NCBI GenBank assembly: GCA_031292435.1
Contig: JARLHD010000026.1
Location: forward strand, 1 to 34,219
Direction: 5' to 3'
Source of the DNA: Ignavibacteriaceae bacterium
Lineage (GTDB): Bacteria > Bacteroidota > Ignavibacteria > Ignavibacteriales > Ignavibacteriaceae
Length of the DNA stretch: 34,219 bases
This document shows positions 15,515 through 23,829 of this stretch, one piece after another (the first letter of the stretch is position 1; the number at the start of each line of letters is the position of its first letter). The notes below the pieces were generated by a model. That model was not told the origin of the DNA. It was given only the letters and a program-made list of their open reading frames with translations, and did no database searches. The position numbers were made by a program, and so were the translations under genes.

Positions 15515-17845
15515 TTATGTTAATTCAGGTTTAATTTTTTCTTTTGAAACAGTTTCCGGAACATAATCTTCCTTCTGACGTTTCTTTTCTTCTTTAGCAT
15601 TCAGAGAAGCTTCAACAACCGCAATGGCAGTCATATTGTAAATATCATCGACAGTTGCACCTCTCTGGAGGACATGGATTGATTTTTTCATTCCCATTAA
15701 AATTGGACCGACGACAGTAGCTTGTCCAATTCTAGCCATAAGTTTATAGGCAATATTACCGGCCTCAAGGCTTGGGAAAATAAGTACATTAGATTTTCCC
15801 TGGAGCGAGGAGAAAGGATAATCTTTTTCCCTAATTTCAGGAACGACTGCTGTATCGGCCTGCATCTCACCATCGATAATAAGATCGGGTCTAAGTTTTT
15901 TAACAATGTTAGTTGCTTCCTTGACTTTAAGGGACTGCGGGTAAGTAGCACTTCCGAAATTACTGAATGAGAGCATTGCAATTTTAGGAACGATATCGAA
16001 TTCCCTGACAGTGTCCGCAGCAGATATTGCTATCTGAGCGAGTTCTTCAGAAGTTGGATTAACATTTACAGTCGCATCAGAAAAGAAGTAGACTTCTTTT
16101 TTAGTAATAACAATATAAAGACCGGAGACTATTTTAAATCCTTCCTTAATTCCGACGCATTGCAGAGCGGGTTTAATTGTCTGCGGATAGTGAGTTGTAA
16201 GTCCACTAATAAGGGCATCGACATCACCGTTATCGAGCATCATGGCGCCAAAATATACGGGATCCCTCATTAAGACTTTTGATTCCCTGAGAGCAGCTCC
16301 TTTCCTTTGTCTTTTCAGGTAGAACTTTTCCGCATATTCAGAAACTTTAGTTGATTTCCTGAAATCAATTATTGTAAATTCTTTAGGATCATAATTGAGA
16401 GTTTCGATAATATCCAATATTTTTCTTTCCTTACCGAGCAGGACTGGGAAACAAATTCCATCCATATGGCACAGGTGTGCAGCGCGGATTATTTTTTCAT
16501 CCTCTCCTTCAGGGTAAACGACCCGCATAGGGCTCTTTTGAGCTTTGTGGATCATAACCCTGATAATTTCTTTAGAGAGACCTAATCTTTCCTTCAGCTG
16601 TTCTTCATAGGCGACCCAATCCGTGATAATAGTTTTAGCAACACCTGTTTCGATAGCTGCTTTTGCAACAGCCGGTGCGACATGATACAAAACGCGCGGG
16701 TCGAATGGTTTAGGTATAATATAATCTTTACCGAAAGAGAAGGAGTCACCGCCGTAAGCTCTTAAGACAGCTTCGGGGACATTTTTCTTAGCAAGTCCGG
16801 CGAGAGCAAGGGTAGCTGCCATTTTCATTTCTTCATTTATCTGGGTAGCACGAACATCGAGTGCACCGCGGAAAATAAAGGGGAAGCCGAGGACATTGTT
16901 AACCTGGTTAGGATAATCGCTTCTTCCGGTTGCCATAATAAGGTCGTTCCTGACCGAGATAGCATCTTCATAAGTAATTTCAGGATCAGGATTCGCCATA
17001 GCAAATACAATAGGATTTGTAGCCATCACTTTAATCATTTCTTTGGATACAACACCGCCTTTTGACAGCCCGACAAAAACGTCGGCTCCAACCATCGCAT
17101 CTGACAAAGAACCGCGGTCTTTATCCGAAGCAAATTCCAATTTATATTTATTAAGATCCTTTCTTCCTTTATGGATATTACCTTTAGAATCAAACATTGC
17201 TATATTTTCTCTTTTAGCTCCTGCACGGAGATAAAGTTTGCAGCAGGATATAGCAGCAGCGCCGGCACCATTAACAACAATTTTCTGGTTTTCCATTTTC
17301 TTGCCTGCAATTTCAGTAGCATTTATTAATGCAGCACAGGAAATAATTGCAGTTCCATGCTGATCATCGTGAAAGACAGGAATCCCCATTGTTGCTTTAA
17401 GGGTCTCCTCTATTTCGAAGCATTCCGGAGCCTTAATATCTTCGAGATTTATGCCGCCGAAAGTAGGTTCAATTAATTGTGCAAATTTAATTATTTCTTT
17501 AGGATCCTTACTTTTCACTTCTATATCAAAAACATCAATATCGGCAAATCTTTTAAATAGGACGCCTTTACCTTCCATAACAGGTTTACCAGCTTCCGGA
17601 CCTATATCACCCAGACCTAAAACGGCAGTGCCATTGGAGAGCACTGCAACCAGGTTTCCCTTGGCGGTATATTTGTAGACATCATCTATATTTTTTTCAA
17701 TTTCGCGGCAGGCTTCTGCTACACCGGGAGTGTAAGCAAGAGAGAGATCTCTTGAAGTGAGGCATGGTTTTGTTGAGACAACCTCAATTTTTCCTTTTCT
17801 ACCCTGGCTATGATAATCTAAAGCTTCCTGTTTATTAATTTTCAT
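15515..17845 (-). CDS. maeB: Malic enzyme fused to phosphotransacetylase-like domain (MaeB type)
   Basis: This cytosolic enzyme converts malate to pyruvate and CO2 with reduction of NAD(P). The 776 residues are normal for the two-domain MaeB class. The malic enzyme part (1-430) shows [14 protein letters not shown] with Tyr38, [18 protein letters not shown] with Lys93, FHDDQHGTA (158-166) for metal and substrate, and a nucleotide motif NGAGAAAIS (192-200). The C-terminal part (about 440-760) is phosphotransacetylase-like ([45 protein letters not shown]); in the characterised E. coli protein this domain serves regulation by acetyl-CoA, not catalysis. The start has a GAGG five bases upstream of the ATG. 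A terminator follows the gene. Confidence 0.93.
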   Translation of the reverse strand: MKINKQEALDYHSQGRKGKIEVVSTKPCLTSRDLSLAYTPGVAEACREIEKNIDDVYKYTAKGNLVAVLSNGTAVLGLGDIGPEAGKPVMEGKGVLFKRFADIDVFDIEVKSKDPKEIIKFAQLIEPTFGGINLEDIKAPECFEIEETLKATMGIPVFHDDQHGTAIISCAALINATEIAGKKMENQKIVVNGAGAAAISCCKLYLRAGAKRENIAMFDSKGNIHKGRKDLNKYKLEFASDKDRGSLSDAMVGADVFVGLSKGGVVSKEMIKVMATNPIVFAMANPDPEITYEDAISVRNDLIMATGRSDYPNQVNNVLGFPFIFRGALDVRATQINEEMKMAATLALAGLAKKNVPEAVLRAYGGDSFSFGKDYIIPKPFDPRVLYHVAPAVAKAAIETGVAKTIITDWVAYEEQLKERLGLSKEIIRVMIHKAQKSPMRVVYPEGEDEKIIRAAHLCHMDGICFPVLLGKERKILDIIETLNYDPKEFTIIDFRKSTKVSEYAEKFYLKRQRKGAALRESKVLMRDPVYFGAMMLDNGDVDALISGLTTHYPQTIKPALQCVGIKEGFKIVSGLYIVITKKEVYFFSDATVNVNPTSEELAQIAISAADTVREFDIVPKIAMLSFSNFGSATYPQSLKVKEATNIVKKLRPDLIIDGEMQADTAVVPEIREKDYPFSSLQGKSNVLIFPSLEAGNIAYKLMARIGQATVVGPILMGMKKSIHVLQRGATVDDIYNMTAIAVVEASLNAKEEKKRQKEDYVPETVSKEKIKPELT

Positions 17846-17954
17846 ATCTACCTCTTAGTTAAAATCGGGTGGGAGACAATTTGTGAATTGAACTTCGGGA
17901 AGAAAAAAAACGATCTATATATTTATCAACTAAAACTTGCGACATAAGTTCATA

Positions 17955-17975
17955 AATTCATTATAATAATGAATT
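17955..17975. promoter_or_regulatory. 21-bp palindrome in the maeB upstream region
   Basis: AATTCATTAT, one A, then ATAATGAATT form a perfect 10-1-10 inverted repeat about 110 bases before the maeB start. The intergenic stretch 17846-18117 holds little else besides AT-rich sequence, so a regulatory site is possible; the high AT content makes chance palindromes more likely. Confidence 0.25.
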
Positions 17976-18117
17976 CAATATCCATAAATTATGCCATTAA
18001 ATAAACAAAGATTCTTTACCTATAAATCTATAAATAAGAGGAAATATAGTAAAAATCCTCATTTTTTGCTTTATTGATAAGTAAACTTTCTTATTTATGG
18101 GAATGGGAAATTATAAT

Positions 18118-18300
18118 CTATTTTTTATCATGATCATCGACAAACTTTTTAATTTCATCGATGTATTTCAGAATTACTTTAGCTTTACCCAGACCGAAAG
18201 TAAAGGGGAATTTACCATCGGTAGTTAGAGGAAGAGTAATTACAGGACTACCTTTATATTCACCAATAGTAACATCGAGTTTTTTTGTATTTTCTTCCAT
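18118..18300 (-). CDS. 60-residue conserved-looking small protein
   Basis: The product reads MEENTKKLDVTIGEYKGSPV, then ITLPLTTDGKFPFTFGLGKA and KVILKYIDEIKKFVDDHDKK. It looks like a compact beta-strand pair followed by one helix, with a glycine/phenylalanine turn (FPFTFGLGKAK) that suggests a folded small domain. No metal motif, signal or membrane span is present, so it is cytosolic. It starts four bases after the TPR lipoprotein gene on the same strand and is almost certainly co-transcribed with it. I do not recognise the family; the downstream 250 bases hold no evident terminator. Confidence 0.6.
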   Translation of the reverse strand: MEENTKKLDVTIGEYKGSPVITLPLTTDGKFPFTFGLGKAKVILKYIDEIKKFVDDHDKK

Positions 18301-18304
18301 TATA

Positions 18305-19252
18305 TCACCTTTTATTTTTGAGTTTTTTAGGGGGCTTACAATTTTTAGTTAATTCGGCATTAGCATCGACATAACCCAGTTCGCCTGATCTTTTAAGATC
18401 CGTGCAAGCCTGTTTTTTATTTTTAATTTTAAGATAAGACATTCCCCTGAAAAAATATGCTTTGCCATCTTTATGGTTTAACTTAATTATCGATGTAAAA
18501 TCTTCGATGGCATCCTTATATTTTTTCAAATCCATCCTTGCTTCTCCCCTGAGATAATAAACATCTTTATTATCCGGAGCAGCTTCAAGGACTTTGTTAA
18601 AATCCGAGACAGCCTGTTCATTATCACCAAGGAGTTTAAGAGTATAGCCCCTATCAAAATAGGCACTGATGTCATGAGGATTGAGATCAAGAGAAATAGA
18701 ATAATCCTCCAGAGCTCCGTCATAATCCTCAATATCGCTTTTAACATTCCCGCGATTTACATAGGCAGTTTGGTACCGGGGATTAATCAAAATTGCTTTA
18801 TCATAGTCGGCAATTGCCTCCTGACGTTTGTGAAGAAGTCCCAGCACATACCCTCTGCAATAATATGCTGTATCGCTTGTTGGTTTTAATTGAATAGCGG
18901 AAGAAAAATCAGAAAAAGCACTATCATTTTCATTTAATGAGAGATACGCAATACCCCTGTTAAAAAGGGCATCGAAAGTATTATTGAGATCAATCGATTT
19001 AGAAAAATCATTAACCGCCTCCCTGAATTTGCCGAGCAAGTTTTCTGCTTTGCCTTTCATCAGATAGGCCGAATCGCTTGAGGAATTATTTTCAATTTCT
19101 TTATTGAAATCATTAATAGATCCTGAATAATCTTTTTCATTATATTTTTTAGCACCTTCCCTGATATAATCCGGTCCGGTTGAACAGGATTCAATCAAAA
19201 ATAATATACCTGCAACTGCGGCTACAAGAATGCCCTTATTCAGATAATTCAT
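18305..19252 (-). CDS. TPR-repeat lipoprotein with seven or more repeats
   Basis: Residues 1-23 form a lipoprotein signal with lipobox LIESC before STGPDY. The rest of the 315 residues is a near-continuous array of about 34-residue tetratricopeptide repeats, each with the pattern of AYY-RGY followed by an acidic helix and LNP-type turn (ALFNRGIAYLSLNENDSAFS, TAYYCRGYVLGLLHKRQEAI, AYVNRGNVKSDIEDYDGALE, AYFDRGYTLKLLGDNEQAVS, VYYLRGEARMDLKKYKDAIE). It is a protein-interaction scaffold on the envelope. A basic tail (PPKKLKNKR) ends it. The gene lies four bases ahead of the 60-residue gene, forming a small operon. Confidence 0.85.
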   Translation of the reverse strand: MNYLNKGILVAAVAGILFLIESCSTGPDYIREGAKKYNEKDYSGSINDFNKEIENNSSSDSAYLMKGKAENLLGKFREAVNDFSKSIDLNNTFDALFNRGIAYLSLNENDSAFSDFSSAIQLKPTSDTAYYCRGYVLGLLHKRQEAIADYDKAILINPRYQTAYVNRGNVKSDIEDYDGALEDYSISLDLNPHDISAYFDRGYTLKLLGDNEQAVSDFNKVLEAAPDNKDVYYLRGEARMDLKKYKDAIEDFTSIIKLNHKDGKAYFFRGMSYLKIKNKKQACTDLKRSGELGYVDANAELTKNCKPPKKLKNKR

Positions 19253-19432
19253 TGGGATAAAACTGATGTAATAACACTTATGTTTTTACTTTATTACGCA
19301 CTTTTTAACATCTTCATTTTGTGATGTTTAAATGGATATTGTGTATAAGTAATATAAATAATATTTATGAGTTAATATATTCAGATAATTATAAAAGTAT
19401 TTATAATGAGTATAATCCGGATGGGTTTAAAT

Positions 19433-19463
19433 AAAAAAAGCCGACGCTTTGGGGGCGCCGGCT
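19433..19463 (-). terminator. Rho-independent terminator after the 82-residue gene
   Basis: On the minus strand AGCCGGCGC, loop CCCCAAA, then GCGTCGGCT form a 9-bp stem with one G-U pair, followed by seven T. It lies about 80 bases after the stop of the gene at 19541-19789 and before the TPR lipoprotein promoter region. The remaining 170 bases up to the TPR gene are AT-rich and show nothing else I can name. Confidence 0.85.
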
Positions 19464-19540
19464 ATTCCTTAACACATATCCTACAAACAAACAGTGTAAT
19501 TATATAACAAATTGTAGTTAATTATTGTGTTTCAACGCAC

Positions 19541-19789
19541 TTACCCGCCGGATTCCATTTGTTTATAGTTTTTAACAATAATTTTGTTCAATTCTTCGTG
19601 ATTTGAGGGAGCTTCTTCACCCCATTTTACTTTAAAGGATGTTTTACCGGAAAGAGGATCCAGTTTTTCAAGAAGAGTAAACTCATAAAAGGTTCCTTCG
19701 GTCCCTTCAACTTCAGATAATTCTAATTTACCCGGAATTGTGTTTATATAAGAGGCTTCTTCCAGAGCAAAATTAATATTCATTTTCAT
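19541..19789 (-). CDS. 82-residue small protein, unknown
   Basis: The product begins MKMNINFALEEASYINTIPG, then alternates short predicted strands with acidic loops (KLELSEVEGTEGTFYEFTLL, EKLDPLSGKTSFKVKWGEEA) and ends in a lysine-rich helix (HEELNKIIVKNYKQMESGG). It has no export signal or membrane span, so it is cytosolic. The gene has its own strong terminator at 19433-19463, consistent with a real transcript. It follows the FKBP lipoprotein gene by 91 bases on the same strand. No family recognised. Confidence 0.55.
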   Translation of the reverse strand: MKMNINFALEEASYINTIPGKLELSEVEGTEGTFYEFTLLEKLDPLSGKTSFKVKWGEEAPSNHEELNKIIVKNYKQMESGG

Positions 19790-19880
19790 AAAAACTCATT
19801 TATATGTTTAATTGAGATTAAAATATAATAAAAAAGAGAGCAATAAATAACAATTTATTTAACAGTTGTTAAAAATACTT

Positions 19881-20690
19881 TTATTTTATATCGATTAACT
19901 CAACGTCGAAAATCAAATCCGAATTAGCAGGAATCTGACCAACTTTTTTATTATTAAAAGCAAGTGAAGGAGGAATAATGAGTCTTGCTTTAGTTCCTTT
20001 ATTCATTAGTAAAATCCCTTCCTCCCAACCCGGAATTACCTGATGCATGCCTACAGTGAATAAAAATGGTTCGTCCCTTTCAACAGAGCTATCAAATCTT
20101 TTGCCATTATTCAGATACCCGCTATAATTAACGACGACTGTTTTGCCAGAATCAGGGTAAGGACCGTCTCCCTTTTGGATTATAATATATTTTAATCCAC
20201 TTGGTGTAGTTTGCATATTTGAAGTATCCAATTTCCACATATTTATTTGGGCTTTTGAATCCAAGAGAGTAACAACAAATTTAAGTTTCGAGTTTGGCGG
20301 AACAGGTCCATAGCCTCTTTCGCCGAAAGCTAAATTAGATGGAACAATAATAGATCTTGTTTCGCCTTTTTTCATTCCCATAATTGCTTCTTCAGCGCCA
20401 AGCAAAACACCCGCACCAAGAACGAATTTAGCGGGCTGGTTAGATATTCTAGTATCTCCGATAATATTAGCTTTTTGCGTAGAATCGCGGGTCCAGTCCT
20501 TAAACATTTTAGAGGAATCTTTAACAATCCATAATTTATAATGCAGTGAAACGAAATCACCTTCTTTTGCTATGACACCATTTCCTACAGTATCTATAGA
20601 ATATCTCAAACCTGATTTAGTAGTAACTACTTTCTTACCACATCCTGCAAACAGAAGAAGGGCAATGCCCAAGACCAAAAGTTTTCTCAT
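19881..20690 (-). CDS. Lipoprotein with two FKBP-type peptidyl-prolyl isomerase domains
   Basis: The 269-residue product has a lipobox (LLFAGC, Cys17) after a short signal, so it is anchored in the envelope. Two FKBP domains follow. The first (about 25-145) has GDFVSLHYKLWI, an insert, and the conserved EAIMGMKKGETRSIIVPSNL and AFGERGYGPVPPNSKLKFVV. The second (about 155-269) has TVVVNYSGYLNNGKRFDSS, PGWEEGILLMNKGTKARLII, and an end NSDLIFDVELIDIK. The second domain matches the active FKBP pattern more closely (Tyr, Phe-Asp, Val-Ile-Pro-Gly-Trp) than the first. Its job is likely to be folding of exported proteins. A ribosome site AAAAAGG lies just before the ATG. Confidence 0.92.
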   Translation of the reverse strand: MRKLLVLGIALLLFAGCGKKVVTTKSGLRYSIDTVGNGVIAKEGDFVSLHYKLWIVKDSSKMFKDWTRDSTQKANIIGDTRISNQPAKFVLGAGVLLGAEEAIMGMKKGETRSIIVPSNLAFGERGYGPVPPNSKLKFVVTLLDSKAQINMWKLDTSNMQTTPSGLKYIIIQKGDGPYPDSGKTVVVNYSGYLNNGKRFDSSVERDEPFLFTVGMHQVIPGWEEGILLMNKGTKARLIIPPSLAFNNKKVGQIPANSDLIFDVELIDIK

Positions 20691-20762
20691 CCTTTTTCCT
20701 TTTTAATTAAAGGTCAAATATATTTAATTTGTATTTTAATTCATACCCGATTTTTTTAGTTT

Positions 20763-21380
20763 ATGAACTTTATAATAATCTTATCTGTATTACTTTTCTT
20801 TTCTATTTCAGGGCAAGTAAACAAGCAGCATAAAAAGGAAAGACCAGTAATTGACAGTCATTTGACTCTTAGTGAAGCCTTAATGGGAAAAGAGATCCCA
20901 AAACCTAACACAAAAAACCTAAAAATAATAGACGTTGAATATTATTCTTTTGACAACAAACTTCATACAGGACAAGTAGTAATTCACAAAGACCTGGCAA
21001 AAGATATTATTGAAATATTTGCACTTATCAAAGAAAAGAAATTCCCAATAAAAAAAGTTATTCCCATCAATTACTACCACTGGTCTGATGAATCATCAAT
21101 GAAGGATAATAACACCTCAGCATTTAATTACAGAGTCATAAGCGGTACCAGAACATTTTCGGCTCATGCTTTAGGACGTGCCATTGACATTAATCCATTT
21201 CTTAACCCACAGGTAAAGAACGGGAAAGTATTTCCAAAGGGAGCAATTTATAACCAATACACCAGAGGAACTTTAACACGCAACTCCTGGTTAACGCATG
21301 AATTTTATAAACGGGGATGGAGATGGGGTGGAGACTGGAAGTTCACACAGGATTATCAACATTTTGAAAAGAGTAAATAA
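20763..21380 (+). CDS. M15-family peptidase, VanY/D-Ala-D-Ala carboxypeptidase-like
   Basis: The 205-residue product has an export signal (MNFIIILSVLLFFSISGQ). The catalytic region carries the M15 zinc set: His135 in SAHALGRAIDINP, Asp142 in the same stretch, and His200 in the terminal QHFEK, with a Glu180 in LTHEFYKRGWRWGGDW between them. These fit a D-Ala-D-Ala or L-Ala-D-Glu carboxypeptidase (peptidase M15_4 type) acting on peptidoglycan in the periplasm. It is divergent from the FKBP lipoprotein gene with a 72-base gap, and the esterase gene starts 18 bases after it. Substrate is not readable. Confidence 0.8.
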   Translation: MNFIIILSVLLFFSISGQVNKQHKKERPVIDSHLTLSEALMGKEIPKPNTKNLKIIDVEYYSFDNKLHTGQVVIHKDLAKDIIEIFALIKEKKFPIKKVIPINYYHWSDESSMKDNNTSAFNYRVISGTRTFSAHALGRAIDINPFLNPQVKNGKVFPKGAIYNQYTRGTLTRNSWLTHEFYKRGWRWGGDWKFTQDYQHFEKSK

Positions 21381-21398
21381 TCATCATGTTTGGAATAA

Positions 21399-22538
21399 AT
21401 GAGTTATAAATTTTTATTAACGGGATTACTATTATTCAATATACTGGCGGGAGCCCAAAATGCAAAGGTTACCTTTTTAGTATTCACTTATAAGTTAGAT
21501 GACTCAATCTCGGTTTATATAACGGGGAATGATAAACAATTAGGGAAATGGGCTCCTTCGCGCATAAAACTAAATAAGGAAGAAGAAAACAGGTGGAAGA
21601 TAGAATTATCATTTCCCAGGGGGACCAAGCTTGAATATAAATTTACTTTGGGGGGATGGAAAAGGGAAGCGTTGACGGATAAACGAGAAACTCCCGGGAA
21701 TACAGATCTGGTTGTTGAAAAAGATACATCAGTTTCCGTTACAATTAAATATTGGGGGAGTGGAGAATCTAGAACGAACCCATTTCATGGACAGATTACC
21801 GGAGATGTTAAATACCACAGAAATTTCCCAGGTAGAGGACTTCTTCCAAGAGATATAATTGTCTGGCTTCCTCCTTCTTATGAAAAGGACAAACTAAAAA
21901 GGTATCCAGTACTGTATGCGCATGACGGACAGAATCTCTTTGATCCATCAACCTCATCAATCGGAATAGACTGGCAACTGGATGAAACTACTGACAGTTT
22001 GATAAGGCAGGGAAAAATAAGAGAGATAATAATTGTTGGAATTTATAATTCTCCTCAGAGGATGAAAGAATATTATACGGGGGATACCGGTGAGACTTAT
22101 TTAAGATTTGTTGTTAAAGAACTTAAACCTTTTATTGATAAAACATACCGGACACTTCCCGACCGTAAGAATACTGCAACTATGGGTTCATCTGCAGGCG
22201 GGTTAGTTTCCTTCATGTTAGTTTGGCAATACAACGAAATATTTTCTAAAGCTGCATGTCTATCCCCTGCTTTTTTTATCAGAGGGTTAGATTATATTAC
22301 TCCTGTTTTGAAAAGCAAAAAGAAAAGAGATTTTAAGATATATATTGACTGCGGCGGGACCGGATTAGATTCGATTTTATTAACCGGAATTGAAAAGATG
22401 CTTAAGGCCCTAAAGGAAAAAGGATATAAAGACGAAACGAATTTTAGCTGGTTTTTTGATAAAACCGGGGAACATAATGAACAGAATTGGGCGAAACGGG
22501 TATGGCGCCCTCTTGAGTATCTTTATGGTGTAAAATAA
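21399..22538 (+). CDS. Exported esterase with N-terminal starch-binding-like (CBM20-type) domain
   Basis: The 379 residues begin with a signal peptide (LLTGLLLFNILAGAQ). Residues 22-118 resemble a CBM20/48-like beta-sandwich (SVYITGNDKQLGKWAPSRI, WKIELSFPRG, YKFTLGGW). Residues about 125-375 are an alpha/beta-hydrolase of the putative esterase (IroE/EsteraseD) type: DIIVWLPPSYE, VLYAHDGQNLFDP (170-183), nucleophile Ser265 in GSSAGG, a possible acid in IDCGGTGLD (317 or 324), and His359 in GEHNEQNW. Such proteins cleave ester bonds on sugars or siderophores outside the cytosol. The gene probably belongs with the preceding M15 peptidase gene. The substrate is unknown. Confidence 0.8.
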   Translation: MSYKFLLTGLLLFNILAGAQNAKVTFLVFTYKLDDSISVYITGNDKQLGKWAPSRIKLNKEEENRWKIELSFPRGTKLEYKFTLGGWKREALTDKRETPGNTDLVVEKDTSVSVTIKYWGSGESRTNPFHGQITGDVKYHRNFPGRGLLPRDIIVWLPPSYEKDKLKRYPVLYAHDGQNLFDPSTSSIGIDWQLDETTDSLIRQGKIREIIIVGIYNSPQRMKEYYTGDTGETYLRFVVKELKPFIDKTYRTLPDRKNTATMGSSAGGLVSFMLVWQYNEIFSKAACLSPAFFIRGLDYITPVLKSKKKRDFKIYIDCGGTGLDSILLTGIEKMLKALKEKGYKDETNFSWFFDKTGEHNEQNWAKRVWRPLEYLYGVK

Positions 22539-22539
22539 A

Positions 22540-22571
22540 TTTGCTAATCAATTAAAGTACCGATAATTTTG
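22540..22571 (+). promoter_or_regulatory. Candidate Bacteroidota-type promoter for the aminotransferase-pckA operon
   Basis: TTTG at 22540-22543 and TAATTTTG at 22564-22571 are separated by 20 bases, an exact match to the TTTG and TAnnTTTG elements known from Bacteroidota. It sits 40 bases ahead of the aminotransferase start, in the short gap after the esterase gene. Confidence 0.5.
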
Positions 22572-22611
22572 CGTATAATTTTTAAAATAACATAATTTCC
22601 GAGAACCAAGT

Positions 22612-23829
22612 ATGAGTTTAAGTCAAATTGCAAAAACCATTAATGCATCTCCCACTTTAGCACTTAATGAAAGAGCAGCGATCCTGAAAGAAAAAGGAGA
22701 TCCTGTAATCCATTTAGGCGGAGGTGAACCTAAGAGTAAAGCTCCTATGGATGCAATCGTTTCAGCTGCATCACTTCTAAATTCAGCTGAGGTCAGATAT
22801 GCACCGGCAGATGGAATTCCTGCACTTAAAAAAGCTATCATCAGATATACTGAAGAATTCTATCACAGATTAGTTTCCCCGTTAAATGTTATGGCATCAG
22901 GTGGAGCCAAGCAGGCAATTATGGTTGCTTTACAGGCAATTCTTAACCCACAGGAAGAAGTATTATATCCTTCGCCATACTGGGTAAGTTATCCTGAAAT
23001 GGCAAAATTATGCGGTGCAATTGGTGTACCATGTTTACCTGAGGATGGAACATTTTACCCGACAATACGGGACATTGAGCAGAGGGTTGGTTCATATACA
23101 AAAGCAATTATAATTAATAGTCCCAATAACCCAACCGGAGCAATGTATTCTGAACAGTTTATAGCTGACATTGTTGATTTTTGTGAAAAGAGAGATATTT
23201 ATCTTATAATGGACGATATATACCATCGTTTGATTTTTGACGGCAGAAAAACAATTAGCTGTTATGATTTTGCGAAGAACCTTTCAGAGAATTCAAAACT
23301 TATTGTAATAAATGGTGTATCGAAACAATATGCGATGACAGGATTCAGGATTGGATGGGCAGTTGCAAATAAAAAAATAATTGAAGCTATGGCAAACATC
23401 CAGGGGCACCAGACTTCAGGTCCTTCTGTTCTTTTACAGAAAGCTGCAGTGGGTGCTATAAACGGAATACAATCATCAGTTGAAGCATTAAGAGGCACAT
23501 TAGAAAATAACCGGAATATTATGATGGACTACCTGGATTCATTTGAGGGAGTTCATGTAACCAAACCTGACGGTACATTTTATTGTTTTGCCGATTTCAG
23601 TAATTATAACAAGAACTCACAAAAATTATCAGAATTCCTTATTGATAAAGTATTAGTACTTACAGTTCCCGGGAAAGAGTTTGGGATGGAAGGATATCTC
23701 CGGCTAAGTTACTGTGGATCGATAAAAGATATTACAGAAGGAATTGAAAGAATGAAATGGGCATTAGATCCTAATTCACCAAATGAACTTTATATCGGGG
23801 ACAGAAAATTAGTGAGGGATTGGTCATGA
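22612..23829 (+). CDS. Class I/II aminotransferase, aspartate aminotransferase-like
   Basis: The 405-residue PLP enzyme shows the fold-type I motifs: VIHLGGGEP (32-40), MASGGAKQAI (94-103), SPNNPTG (170-176), MDDIYHRL (200-207), the PLP lysine Lys238 in NGVSKQYAMTGFRIGW, and Arg246 nearby. The TGFRIGW signature and overall build fit the aspartate (or aspartate/prephenate) aminotransferases of subgroup I-gamma. It moves an amino group between amino acids and 2-oxoglutarate. Its stop overlaps the pckA start by four bases, so aspartate-derived oxaloacetate could feed directly into PEP formation. Substrate specificity between aspartate and other amino acids is inferred, not proven. Confidence 0.88.
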   Translation: MSLSQIAKTINASPTLALNERAAILKEKGDPVIHLGGGEPKSKAPMDAIVSAASLLNSAEVRYAPADGIPALKKAIIRYTEEFYHRLVSPLNVMASGGAKQAIMVALQAILNPQEEVLYPSPYWVSYPEMAKLCGAIGVPCLPEDGTFYPTIRDIEQRVGSYTKAIIINSPNNPTGAMYSEQFIADIVDFCEKRDIYLIMDDIYHRLIFDGRKTISCYDFAKNLSENSKLIVINGVSKQYAMTGFRIGWAVANKKIIEAMANIQGHQTSGPSVLLQKAAVGAINGIQSSVEALRGTLENNRNIMMDYLDSFEGVHVTKPDGTFYCFADFSNYNKNSQKLSEFLIDKVLVLTVPGKEFGMEGYLRLSYCGSIKDITEGIERMKWALDPNSPNELYIGDRKLVRDWS

